DNA of 64,000 bases from CAYUYV01 sp964561475 (GTDB lineage: Bacteria; Pseudomonadota; Alphaproteobacteria; JAJFIK01). Numbering within the stretch: position 1 is the stretch's first letter; each line of letters opens with the position of its first letter. This document shows positions 35,293 through 43,438 of the stretch, piece by piece. A program made the position numbers and the translations under genes. The stretch spans positions 1-64,000 of the forward strand of contig CAZLPU010000018.1 in NCBI GenBank assembly GCA_964561475.1, in the 5' to 3' direction. The notes below the pieces were generated by a model, which saw only the letters and a list, made by a program, of their open reading frames with translations, was not told the DNA's origin and made no database searches.

Positions 35293-36627
35293 TCAGTTGC
35301 TTCGACTGTCCTTGAACTCTTTCAGTGTCACGATGCCGTCATTGTTGGCGTCGATCCGATTGAACATCCGGCGGGACGGCCCGCTGCGCAGCAGCAGCGG
35401 GGGAATGTTCTCGCCACTGGCCGCCTGGGCGCGAAGGAAGATGCGGAATTCCTCAAGGTCGAGGCCACCGCTGCTGTCCACATCCGCGGCCCGGAAGTTG
35501 CGCAGGGCCTGGGCCGCTTTCGGATCCACCGCATCGGGCTTTGGGGTTTCATTGTTGGCAGGCGGAGCAGTTGGAGCCGGGCTTGCCGGGGCCTGGTCTG
35601 CTGGGTTTGGGGGCGTGGAAGCCGGTGCGGCGGGGGCCGGTGCGTTCGTGCTGGAGGACCCGGTGTTGGAGCCGTCGGATTGCGCCGCCGCGAATTCAGC
35701 CACGGTGATCTGCCCGTCCTTGTCCGCATCGAGCTGCCCGAAAGCGCGGCCATAGGCATTCATGCTGACGACCTGCTGGGCAGATCCGATGCCATCCTCG
35801 GCATTGGCCCGCATGAATGTCTCGAACTCCGATCTGGAGAGAGCGCCATTGCCATCGCTGTCGGCCTGCTCGAAGTTTTCCCGGGCAAGGTCAGACTGAT
35901 CATTCCCAGCGGGGGCCGGCGTTTCTTCCTCTGTCGGCTGAGGCGCAGCCGTGGTTTCCTCCGCCTGGGGATCACCAGCCGCTTCAGGCGCTTCAGGGGT
36001 CTGCTGTGTCTCCGCGGGCGGTGTGGCCTCTTCGGAAGGCTTGGATTCCTCAGCGGTTTGGGATTCTTCAGCGGTTTGGGATTCTTCAGCGGGTTGGGAC
36101 TCTTCGGTGGGCTGGGTCTCGTCTGCCGGCTGAGGTTCCTCAGCCGTTTCGGGCTGGGCCGGTTCCTCCGTGGTGCCAGAGGGTGCATCGCCCTCGGCTC
36201 CCGCGCTTTCGCCGGGCAGATCCTCGGTCCCGGTCGGGGTCTCTGACTCAGCCGCAGGCTCAGCCTCTTCCGCAGACTCGGCAGGCTCTGCCGGTGTTTC
36301 CTGACCAGAGCGTTCGCCGGCGGTCTGCTGGAACTCCTCGAGAGTCACTTCGCCGTTTTCGTCCTTATCCAGTGTGCGGAAGGCCCTGTCAAACGCGTTG
36401 AACCGGACGATGCGCTTGGTCGAGCCGATATCGTCCTCCGCATTGGCCCGCATGAACACTTCGAATTCCGCCCGGTTCAAAGTGCCGCTTCCGTCCGCAT
36501 CCGCCGTGAGGAAGTTTTCGCGCACCAGCGCCCGTTCATCTTCATTGACTTGAGCATGGGCCACGCCGGCCACACCACCCCAGGCCAGCACAAGGGCATT
36601 GGCGGCCAGAAAAGTTTTGAAACTCAT
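35293..36627 (-). CDS. Secreted protein with six EF-hands
   Basis: A 444-residue exported protein. A signal peptide (residues 1-26, ending AHAQ) precedes six canonical 12-residue calcium loops at residues 43-54, 87-98, 256-267, 300-311, 382-393 and 426-437, arranged as three EF-hand pairs. Pairs 1 and 2 are internal duplicates (both carry FMRANAEDxIGS). They are joined by about 145 residues rich in Glu/Pro/Gln/Thr, with tandem TAEESQ units, and a second Ala/Pro-rich linker separates pair 3. GGAGGAGA supports the ATG at 36627. It is probably a periplasmic or secreted calcium-binding protein; no enzymatic domain is seen. Confidence 0.88.
   Translation of the reverse strand: MSFKTFLAANALVLAWGGVAGVAHAQVNEDERALVRENFLTADADGSGTLNRAEFEVFMRANAEDDIGSTKRIVRFNAFDRAFRTLDKDENGEVTLEEFQQTAGERSGQETPAEPAESAEEAEPAAESETPTGTEDLPGESAGAEGDAPSGTTEEPAQPETAEEPQPADETQPTEESQPAEESQTAEESQTAEESKPSEEATPPAETQQTPEAPEAAGDPQAEETTAAPQPTEEETPAPAGNDQSDLARENFEQADSDGNGALSRSEFETFMRANAEDGIGSAQQVVSMNAYGRAFGQLDADKDGQITVAEFAAAQSDGSNTGSSSTNAPAPAAPASTPPNPADQAPASPAPTAPPANNETPKPDAVDPKAAQALRNFRAADVDSSGGLDLEEFRIFLRAQAASGENIPPLLLRSGPSRRMFNRIDANNDGIVTLKEFKDSRSN
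36050..36113. repeat. 18-bp tandem repeats in the EF-hand gene
   Basis: Three to four copies of an 18-bp unit (GATTCTTCAGCGGTTTGG and variants) encode the TAEESQ/PAEESQ repeats of the acidic linker. They decay in identity towards the 3' side of the plus strand. Confidence 0.75.
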
Positions 36628-36940
36628 CGTTCTCCTCCAGGGTTTTTGGGTCCAGGGACTGTGCGCGCTCTCGCATCGATGAGACACACTGTATGACGAC
36701 AGCTTGCAGCAGCGCCTTTCATCAGCGTCGGGAAACGCACACAAAGTGAGATCAGATCATACGTGTCGATCGCATCACCGTTGCGGATGTGGGCGATAAC
36801 AGCCCCTGCCCCGTCCCGCAGAAGCTGAACCGCGCCTTGAACCAACGGCTGAGTTGCTGTTTGGGAACCAGGTCTTGTAAATTAGGACTAGGCCGTCATA
36901 ATTAATGGCTATCATTAGACGTGCGGAGAGACAAGAGAGA
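36628..36940. other. Divergent promoter region EF-hand gene / tetR
   Basis: This 313-bp gap carries promoters for the EF-hand gene (minus) and tetR (plus). The tetR-proximal end is AT-rich and holds operator 2. A 73-residue minus-strand open frame over part of the gap shows no family signal and overlaps the EF-hand ribosome site, so I do not call it. Confidence 0.5.
36903..36917. promoter_or_regulatory. Putative TetR operator 2 (TAATG-N5-CATTA)
   Basis: TAATGGCTATCATTA ends 23 bp before the chosen tetR start at 36941, the position expected for autorepression. It overlaps the alternative upstream ATG at 36905, which argues against that start. Confidence 0.75.
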
Positions 36941-37552
36941 ATGCGTCAGAACACCAAAGCCGCCTTGATCCGAGCCGCCGAACGGCTGTTTGCCGAAAAG
37001 GGGATCGGAACCGTTTCCGTACGGGATATTACCCGCGCCGCAGGCGCACGCAATGAAAGCGCACTCCACTATCATTTCGGGGGCATTGAAGCCCTGATCA
37101 AGGAGATTTTCACCAGCCGCTATCAAGCTATTGAAAAGGTTCGCCTTGCGCGTCTGGCGGAGTTTGACGCGGACAAGGACCGTCAGGACATCCAGTCCCT
37201 GATGGAAGTCGCCGTGGGCCCTCTGTTTGAGGCGTGTGCGGAGGAAGACGGGCGGCTATATGCCTATTTCCTCGTCCAGCTTGTCTCCGACCCCCGTTTC
37301 GATTTGACGGAGCTGGTCAACGACTACGCACCGGAATGCCTTTTGAGCATCAAGGAGCGGGCCCTTGTCGCCCTGCGGCATTTGCCGGAGGAGACCGTGG
37401 TGCGGCGTCTGCGCCAGAATTTCGCGGTATCCGTTTTTCTGACTGCGGATTATGCCCGCCAGATTGATGCCGGGCGGGCGCCGCCGGTGGATGAGGCGGT
37501 GCGCGAAGCGGCGGCGTGCATGGGCGGCTTTCTTCAGGGTGCACCGGCTTGA
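36941..37552 (+). CDS. TetR/AcrR-family repressor
   Basis: A 203-residue regulator. The N-terminal HTH starts at once (RQNTKAALIRAAERLFAEKG, VSVRDITRAAGARNESALHYHFGG). The C-terminal ligand-binding domain is unassigned. I choose the ATG at 36941 because GGAGAG...AGAGAGA precedes it, and because the earlier ATG at 36905 lies inside a palindrome likely to be its own operator. The same palindrome stands before the GPH transporter operon and before the Baeyer-Villiger monooxygenase, so this protein probably represses all three until the substrate or a breakdown product binds. Confidence 0.87.
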   Translation: MRQNTKAALIRAAERLFAEKGIGTVSVRDITRAAGARNESALHYHFGGIEALIKEIFTSRYQAIEKVRLARLAEFDADKDRQDIQSLMEVAVGPLFEACAEEDGRLYAYFLVQLVSDPRFDLTELVNDYAPECLLSIKERALVALRHLPEETVVRRLRQNFAVSVFLTADYARQIDAGRAPPVDEAVREAAACMGGFLQGAPA

Positions 37553-37871
37553 GCCCTGCCTGAGGCACATGCCATCCCCTCCGGCAGTAGCGAGACCCAT
37601 AATCGCGCGCCCCGTATTGCCAGCGCTTGCGCCAACCTGTATTAATGAAATCCATTAACGCTCCATGGCCGAGCCCATGCACGGATTCACTGACCGCCGA
37701 CCATCCGATATGGCGGCGGTGGGTGTCGCATGGCCTTGCCGCCGTGCGCAAACGCTGTCCTGCCGTCCCTGTTTCCAGACCCGTAGACGGTTTCAGGCAT
37801 GCTTGGCGGCGGACTGGGATGGGCCGTGGAGCCGGATCAATGCACGCAATTGGGTGAGACAAGGTAGAATC
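37553..37871. other. Leader region of the monooxygenase gene
   Basis: This 319-bp gap between tetR and the monooxygenase contains operator 3 at 37643-37657, 215 bp before the chosen start. If the promoter is at the operator, the mRNA has a leader of roughly 200 nt. An in-frame ATG at 37665 would add 69 residues without family similarity and without a ribosome site. Confidence 0.5.
37643..37657. promoter_or_regulatory. Putative TetR operator 3 (TAATG-N5-CATTA)
   Basis: TAATGAAATCCATTA, extended by one pair to TTAATG/CATTAA, lies upstream of the Baeyer-Villiger monooxygenase gene. Its arms are identical to the other two sites. Confidence 0.75.
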
Positions 37872-39725
37872 ATGAGCTCAGCGACCACGACATCCACGAC
37901 CGACCGCGACCGCGAGGCCCTGCGCGCCCGTTACCGGCAGGAAAGAGACAAGCGGCTGCGCTCCGACGGGATCAATCAGTACATCGAGCCGTCGGGCAAG
38001 TACGCCCACCTCCTCGAAGATCCCCACACACCCAAAGTGGACCGTGCGCCGATTTTCCGCGATGTAACAGTTGCCTTCATCGGCGGCGGGTTCGCGGGCC
38101 TGTGTGCCGGTGTCCGCCTCAAGCAGGCCGGTATCGATGACATCATGATCATCGAAGGGGCCGGGGATTTCGGCGGTGTGTGGTACTGGAACCGCTATCC
38201 CGGCGCCATGTGCGACACGGCGGCGATGATCTACCTCCCCCTGCTCGAAGAAACAGGGACCGCGCCGAGCAAGAAATATGTGTTCGGCCCCGAGATCCTC
38301 GCCCATGCCCGGCGCATCGCCACCACATTCGATCTTTACCCCAATGGTCTCTTTTCCACCCATGTCACCCGGATGGACTGGAATGAAGAGGCAAGCCGCT
38401 GGATGATTCAGACGGACCGGGGGGATGTGATCCGCGCCCGTTTCGTCGGTATGGGGACAGGCCTGATCCACCGTCCGAAACTTCCGGGGATCCCGGGCAT
38501 CTTCGATTATGAAGGACACGCCTTCCATACCAGCCGCTGGGATTATGAGTACACAGGCGGTACGCCGGAAGGCGCCCCCATGGAGAAGCTCAAGGACAAG
38601 CGCGTCGGCGTGATCGGGACCGGGGCCACGGGGGTTCAGTGCATTGGTCCCCTCGCCCGGGATGCAAAAGAACTCTTCGTTTTCCAGCGCACACCATCAT
38701 CCGTTGATGTGCGGAACAATCAGGAGCTGGACACGGAATGGTACCAGTCCCTGGAGCCGGGCTGGCAGAAAAAATGGCTGGTCAATTTCGCGACCCTGCA
38801 AAGCGGCGGCTTCGCGGATGAGGATTACGTCCAGGACGGATGGACCGACATCTCCAAGCGGTACCGGGATCGCGCGATTGCCTATGCCAGCGAAGACGGG
38901 GCGGAATTCAATGTCCAACTGCTCCAGCGGGCCATCGAGGATGCCGACGACGAGAAAATGAACGATATCCGTGCACGGGTGGATTCCATCGTCACGGATA
39001 AGGAGACCGCGGAGAATCTGAAGGCCTGGTATCGCCAGCTCTGCAAGCGACCCTGCTTCCATGACGACTATCTGCCGTCCTTCAACCTTCCCAGCGTGCA
39101 TCTGGTGGATACGGACGGCAAGGGCGTTGAGGGCATGGACGCGACTGGTGTCTGGGTGAATGGCCAGCACTACGAAGTGGACTGCCTCGTCTTTGCGTCC
39201 GGATTTGAGTTTGGTACGGAGCTTGTGCGCCGGTGCGGATTTGAGACCTACGGCCGAAACCATGTCTCCCTGAGTGAACGCTGGGCCGACGGCATGCAGT
39301 CCATGCATGGCATGCATGTTCACGGGTTCCCCAACCTGTTCATCACCAGCGTCTGGCAGGGCGGCGCGTTCATCAACAACATCACCCACAATCTCAGTGA
39401 ATCCGCCGACACGTTCGCATCCGTGATCCGCCACGCCCTCGATGTGGACGCCGTCGAAGTGGAAGTCGCTCCGGATGCGGAGCAGGAATGGGTAAAGTTG
39501 ATCGCGGGTGGTCGCAGTTCCGGCTCGGCCCTGAGCAATCCGGATTGCACGCCGGGCTATTACAACAATGAGGGCCAGCCCATGGGGCAGCGCGAACGGT
39601 TGAATTTCGGCAGCTATCCCGAGGGACCCGTGGCCTTCTTCAATTTCATCGAACAATGGCGGACGTCCGGCGACTTCAAAGGGCTCGAGTTCCGGACCTC
39701 CGGCTCGCTCAGCGCCAGCCGCTAA
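37872..39725 (+). CDS. Baeyer-Villiger-type flavin monooxygenase
   Basis: A 617-residue flavoprotein. The FAD Rossmann motif is AFIGGGFAGLCAGVRLKQAG (about 68-87). The NADPH motif is VGVIGTGATGVQCIG. The BVMO fingerprint between them is YEGHAFHTSRWDYE, matching FxGxxxHxxxW except that Phe is Tyr. The WYWNRYPGAMCDTAA segment is typical of cyclohexanone- and steroid-type enzymes. It inserts oxygen next to a ketone to make an ester or lactone using NADPH and O2. AAGG precedes the ATG at 37872. It is under a TetR operator shared with a transporter operon, suggesting inducible degradation of a cyclic ketone. Confidence 0.92.
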   Translation: MSSATTTSTTDRDREALRARYRQERDKRLRSDGINQYIEPSGKYAHLLEDPHTPKVDRAPIFRDVTVAFIGGGFAGLCAGVRLKQAGIDDIMIIEGAGDFGGVWYWNRYPGAMCDTAAMIYLPLLEETGTAPSKKYVFGPEILAHARRIATTFDLYPNGLFSTHVTRMDWNEEASRWMIQTDRGDVIRARFVGMGTGLIHRPKLPGIPGIFDYEGHAFHTSRWDYEYTGGTPEGAPMEKLKDKRVGVIGTGATGVQCIGPLARDAKELFVFQRTPSSVDVRNNQELDTEWYQSLEPGWQKKWLVNFATLQSGGFADEDYVQDGWTDISKRYRDRAIAYASEDGAEFNVQLLQRAIEDADDEKMNDIRARVDSIVTDKETAENLKAWYRQLCKRPCFHDDYLPSFNLPSVHLVDTDGKGVEGMDATGVWVNGQHYEVDCLVFASGFEFGTELVRRCGFETYGRNHVSLSERWADGMQSMHGMHVHGFPNLFITSVWQGGAFINNITHNLSESADTFASVIRHALDVDAVEVEVAPDAEQEWVKLIAGGRSSGSALSNPDCTPGYYNNEGQPMGQRERLNFGSYPEGPVAFFNFIEQWRTSGDFKGLEFRTSGSLSASR

Positions 39726-39855
39726 GGGGCAAAAGACGGTGCCACTTTCCGGAGATCCGGTGAGTGGCACCGCAATCGCGCCGGCAAGACGGAATGGACC
39801 TGCGCCGCCGCTGCTCGGCTGAAACTTGCGGAGCGAATGCGCCCGACAGGTCCCA

Positions 39856-39906
39856 TAGCTCCACAAGACACTATAGCTCCACAAGACACTAGATCCACGA
39901 AACACT
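39856..39906. repeat. 18-19-bp tandem duplication
   Basis: Two copies of ATAGCTCCACAAGACACT and a third degenerate copy lie just before the lipoprotein gene, in the 5' untranslated region. Confidence 0.75.
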
Positions 39907-39922
39907 GTGAGGCATTCCAACC

Positions 39923-40564
39923 ATGGCGATATGCAGGGGACTGACAGTAGCCATCAGCATCGTGATGACGGGGCTTGTCATGGCGGGCTGTGCCTCGAAC
40001 GCGGATGTCCAGGTTCTGAAACCGGTCAAAAGCGACACGCTCTCCCAGAAAACCTATGCCTGGGCCAGGGGCAGTGTCCTGAGGATGGCCCCCAAGGGTT
40101 TCGGCGAGGTCAGGGCCACCGCCTTGAGCGAGGCCATCATCGATTCCCTCGCGGCGAAAGGCTATGTCCTCACCGGTAATCCGCATCAGGCCGATCTCCT
40201 GGTTTCAACCGATGTGGACGGAGAGTTCGACGTGGAAGTGGGGCAATCCTGGACCCACGGCAACCTTGCAAACACCAGACTGGTCAACACCCCCTATCAA
40301 CGCAATGTCCCCGCAGCCCGCCGCCGGGCCGCCGCCGACCGGGTGAATGGGGGATACACCGGTCAGCATGCGGGAAAAGTGATCGAGCCGGAGGTTGAAG
40401 GCACGGTGATCATCGACATCCGGGACCGCGCCACCAGAACCGACCTTTGGCAGGGGCGGATCCGGAAAACCATCGCCTTGAAAGACGCGGAGGCATTCGG
40501 TGCAGAGATCGGGGACGATGTCTCGAAACTCTTCAAGGACTTCCCCGTTTCGGCAGCAGACTGA
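39923..40564 (+). CDS. DUF4136-like lipoprotein
   Basis: A 213-residue lipoprotein. The signal peptide ends in the lipobox VMAG-C (Cys at about residue 23). The mature protein has KTYAWARGSVLRM, an LSEAIIDSLAAKGYVLTGNPHQADLLV stretch and a terminal DLWQGRIRKTIALKDAE, the order seen in DUF4136 envelope lipoproteins. Function unknown. It is followed closely by a small membrane-protein gene on the same strand. A short tandem duplication lies in its leader. Confidence 0.8.
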   Translation: MAICRGLTVAISIVMTGLVMAGCASNADVQVLKPVKSDTLSQKTYAWARGSVLRMAPKGFGEVRATALSEAIIDSLAAKGYVLTGNPHQADLLVSTDVDGEFDVEVGQSWTHGNLANTRLVNTPYQRNVPAARRRAAADRVNGGYTGQHAGKVIEPEVEGTVIIDIRDRATRTDLWQGRIRKTIALKDAEAFGAEIGDDVSKLFKDFPVSAAD

Positions 40565-40675
40565 CAGTCTTTTCGCCCTGGACGCCGTATGAACGGTGCA
40601 GGGCGTGTCCAAGAGCTTTTCACGAGTTCGGAGCAAATGGCTCAGGACATGGGCCGGAATCCAAGGAGTGCTGAC

Positions 40676-41089
40676 ATGCGCGTTGCAATACCCTGGTGGC
40701 TGACGATCATCCTCATTCTTGAAATCCTGCCCATGTTCCTGGGCCCCGTGGCGGCACTGATGCTGCCGGGCTTTATGGGGGGACCGGGGGCCGAGGAAAT
40801 CAATCAGGCCGCGTTCATCTACACCGCACGCAATCTCGCCGTCGGGTTCGCGCTCATCATCGCTCTCGCGCTGAAAAACGGTCCGATGCTTTTCATCCTG
40901 ATTTTCGTCCGGCTGTTCACCGATCTGATCGACCTGCCCACGCTGCTCTATTTCGACCTCACCTCCAACGCGATCAGGACGATCTCCATCTTCGTTTTCC
41001 TCTATTACATACCCGCGGTTTACGCCTTGTGGTATCTGTGGAAGCAGATGAGGAAGGATCCGCAATTCACGGGCGCAAATCCGGCATGA
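40676..41089 (+). CDS. Small four-helix membrane protein
   Basis: A 137-residue integral membrane protein with four predicted helices (WWLTIILILEILPMFLG; ARNLAVGFALIIALAL; MLFILIFVRLFTDLID; ISIFVFLYYIPAVYALWYLW). AAGGAG lies 8 bases before the ATG; a longer frame from 40589 lacks such a site. It resembles uncharacterised DoxX/DUF4345-like membrane proteins in size only. Function unknown. Confidence 0.7.
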   Translation: MRVAIPWWLTIILILEILPMFLGPVAALMLPGFMGGPGAEEINQAAFIYTARNLAVGFALIIALALKNGPMLFILIFVRLFTDLIDLPTLLYFDLTSNAIRTISIFVFLYYIPAVYALWYLWKQMRKDPQFTGANPA

Positions 41090-41180
41090 TGCCGATCGCC
41101 GGGATCGCCGGACAGACTTGAATTGTCACGCTCTCCGGAACCATCAATTGTTTGGAAACACCAAATCAAGGAACGGATTC

Positions 41181-41873
41181 ATGGCTGATTATGTTGTCTA
41201 TGGTGTGCCCCTCTCGCCCTTCGTGCGGAAGGTGCAGGTCTTCATGGCCCATACGGGCACTGATTATGACTTCGAGACTGTGAACATCATGTCCCTGCCG
41301 GACTGGTATGTGGAAATCAGCCCCGCCCGGCGGATCCCGGTATTGCGCGACAAAACCGTGGGTACGGAAGGCATTCCCGGCACCATCCCCGACTCCTCCG
41401 CCATCTGCCTTTATCTTGAAGGCAAGCTGAATGCGGGCCTTTACGGAACCTCCCCCTTCGAGGCCGGGCGCGTGGCCTGGTTCGAGGAATATGCGGACAC
41501 AGCCATGGCAATGCCCTTCGGCATGGGCATTTTCAGACCGATCCTGTTCCCCCGCTTTGCCGGCAAGGACTCCGATCTGGAAACCGCCAGAAAGACCTGG
41601 CGGGAACAGCTTCCGCCCCTCTTCGACTATCTGGAAAAGTCCCTTGACGGAGGCGATTACTTTGTCGCCGGACAATACACCCTGGCGGACATCGCCGTGG
41701 CGGTCCAGATGGTTCAGATCGATCTGATTGCCGGTCTTCCCGATGCGAACAAATGGCCGTCCCTCGTTAAGCACACCCAGACGATGAAAGAGCGGCCAGG
41801 CTTTGTTGAAAATCTGGCGGCTTGCTCCGCCATGATCAGCGGCATTCTGCCGGAGAAAGTCGACCTGACCTGA
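41181..41873 (+). CDS. Glutathione S-transferase
   Basis: A 230-residue GST. The N-terminal thioredoxin domain begins YVVYGVPLSPFVRKVQVFMAHTG, has ARRIPVLRD (cis-Pro) and PDSSAICLYLEGK (Glu/Ser glutathione site). The all-helical C-terminal domain includes YFVAGQYTLADIAVAVQM. AAGGA lies 8 bases before the ATG. It is followed by a strong rho-independent terminator. It may detoxify products of the neighbouring monooxygenase pathway, though no operator of the TetR type was seen in front of it. Confidence 0.9.
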   Translation: MADYVVYGVPLSPFVRKVQVFMAHTGTDYDFETVNIMSLPDWYVEISPARRIPVLRDKTVGTEGIPGTIPDSSAICLYLEGKLNAGLYGTSPFEAGRVAWFEEYADTAMAMPFGMGIFRPILFPRFAGKDSDLETARKTWREQLPPLFDYLEKSLDGGDYFVAGQYTLADIAVAVQMVQIDLIAGLPDANKWPSLVKHTQTMKERPGFVENLAACSAMISGILPEKVDLT

Positions 41874-41900
41874 CCAGAACAGGGGTTGCACCCCGTTTCG

Positions 41901-41938
41901 ACGGGCAAAGGCCGGGAGACCGCCTTTGCCCGTTTTTC
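41901..41938 (+). terminator. Rho-independent terminator after the GST gene
   Basis: ACGGGCAAAGGC (41901-41912) pairs perfectly with GCCTTTGCCCGT (41922-41933), followed by a T-run (41933-41937). It lies 28 bp past the GST stop codon. Confidence 0.9.
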
Positions 41939-41973
41939 GTTCTACGGCTTGCCTTCCCGTTCGGTCCCGCGCC

Positions 41974-43221
41974 TCACAAGGCCTTGAGATTGTCATCGGA
42001 ATTGCGGTCGATAAGCTTGTTGTAGGGGTCGATGCCCACAACAGCCGGGCGCCGATCCACGGTCACCGTCACGGTCTGGGTGCGTGAAACGATCGGGCGG
42101 CGTTCCAGGAAGAGGACATGATCATCGCCTTCGTTCACCGTGTCGGGATGAGCCGTAAACAGACCGATATCGATGGGCATGTCCAGATCCAGCGGTGTTT
42201 CCCGCCCGACGCCATCCGCCTCCACCTTCGCCGCATCGATGGTGAGTGTGACATCGAACCGGCCATCAGCACGCTCCTCGACGGACGTGTCGCTCACCTT
42301 GAGATCCCACAGGACAATCCGTTCAAACAGGTCACGGATCAGTTCCTCGTGCTCCGGCCCCGCTTCTTCCCGCAGCAGACGGAGGAAATCGAGAGTGGTG
42401 GCGAAGGGCCGGCTGGAATACCCCCGCAGACCCACGAGACGGGACAGGGCCGTATTGACCACATCCTCCCCCACATAATCCTTGAGGGCATACATGGCCA
42501 CGGCGCCCTTGCGATAATGGATATAGGGCTGGTTCTCGACCCGGTAGAGGGGCAGCTCTTCAATCTGTTCCCCGCCCCGGGAGCGCAGATAATTGTCCAG
42601 TTCGTATTTCAGGAATCGGCGCATGACATGGGGTCCGGCCTGTTTTTCCATCACCATGAGCGCCGAGTACTGGGCAAAGGCCTCGATCAGCATGGTGCCC
42701 CCCTGGACATTGGCCGAAAGCACCTGATGGGCCCACCATTGGTGGGCCACCTCATGGGCCGTCACATAGGTGATGATGTCGATATCATCCGGATCCCGTA
42801 CATCCGCGATGAAGCCGATACCTTCCGAGTACGGCACGGTGTTGGGGAAAGCCTGGGCAAAGCTGGCATAGTCCGGAAATTCCAGGATCCGCATCTGCCG
42901 GAACTGGTAGGGGCTAAAGGCCTTGGTGAAATAGTCCAGGCTCAGTTTCATGCCATCCAGCATACGCTGCACGTTCATCCCCGTGGGAATGGTGAGGTTC
43001 ACATCATTTAGAGCGGCGGGCGCAAAATCACGATCACCTTCAAACAGGGTGGCCGCCGCTCTAGTTTTTTTTCGCTCACGGCGCGAGGCGCCTCCGCGAG
43101 GGCGGCGCAGTGGCGCCGGACCGCAGTCGCGGCCTTGAGCATGATGCGGATTAAACGCCTCATGCTCTAATGCCCTCACGCCATTGCCGTAGGTCTTGGT
43201 CAATCCCTGAATGGTCAGCAT
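41974..43221 (-). CDS. Chimeric remnant: ABC-ATPase N-terminus fused to M1 peptidase
   Basis: This 415-residue frame is a mosaic. Residues 1-18 (MLTIQGLTKTYGNGVRAL) and 72-82 (NDVNLTIPTGM) are the start of an ABC-transporter ATPase, just before where Walker A should be. Residues 19-71 are translated from a 160-bp palindromic repeat inserted in frame. Residues 83-415 are the C-terminal part of an M1 aminopeptidase-type ABC permease, with zinc motif HEVAH (156-160) and distal Glu180 in LIEAFAQYSA. The rest of the ATPase and all permease helices are missing, consistent with one deletion across a two-gene operon. It may be a decaying gene or a soluble peptidase; activity is doubtful. Confidence 0.8.
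   Translation of the reverse strand: MLTIQGLTKTYGNGVRALEHEAFNPHHAQGRDCGPAPLRRPRGGASRRERKKTRAAATLFEGDRDFAPAALNDVNLTIPTGMNVQRMLDGMKLSLDYFTKAFSPYQFRQMRILEFPDYASFAQAFPNTVPYSEGIGFIADVRDPDDIDIITYVTAHEVAHQWWAHQVLSANVQGGTMLIEAFAQYSALMVMEKQAGPHVMRRFLKYELDNYLRSRGGEQIEELPLYRVENQPYIHYRKGAVAMYALKDYVGEDVVNTALSRLVGLRGYSSRPFATTLDFLRLLREEAGPEHEELIRDLFERIVLWDLKVSDTSVEERADGRFDVTLTIDAAKVEADGVGRETPLDLDMPIDIGLFTAHPDTVNEGDDHVLFLERRPIVSRTQTVTVTVDRRPAVVGIDPYNKLIDRNSDDNLKAL
43009..43169. repeat. MITE-like palindromic repeat, copy B
   Basis: A 161-bp copy, about 95% identical to 5634-5793. The left hairpin is intact here (AGAGCGGCGG paired with CCGCCGCTCT). The ends TAGAGC/GCTCTA start and finish with TA. Removing the element and one TA restores GCATTAAATGATG, which encodes A-L-N-D of a normal ABC ATPase. 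It therefore looks like an insertion with TA target duplication that added 159 bp, 53 codons, without breaking the frame. Confidence 0.88.
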
Positions 43222-43438
43222 GCCCTCAAGGCCTGCCTGGCGGGCTCCCCTGTTCTGGGGGTCCCCCTAAACGTGCAACATTCATTGATTGACTGCGGGG
43301 GGACCCGATTTGTCGCAACCCCCTCAGCTTGACCACAGTCCCGCCCCTCTTCCATCAAAATCCGGAGCGGTGTTTGAGGCGCAAAAGCGTTCCATGGTCT
43401 CCGGTTTGTTCCCTCAGCGGATCCGGAGACCGCGGCGA

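Noticed and set aside
37665..37871. Longer start for the monooxygenase at 37665
   Set aside because: No ribosome site, the extra 69 residues do not resemble the family, and the frame starts 7 bp after the operator.
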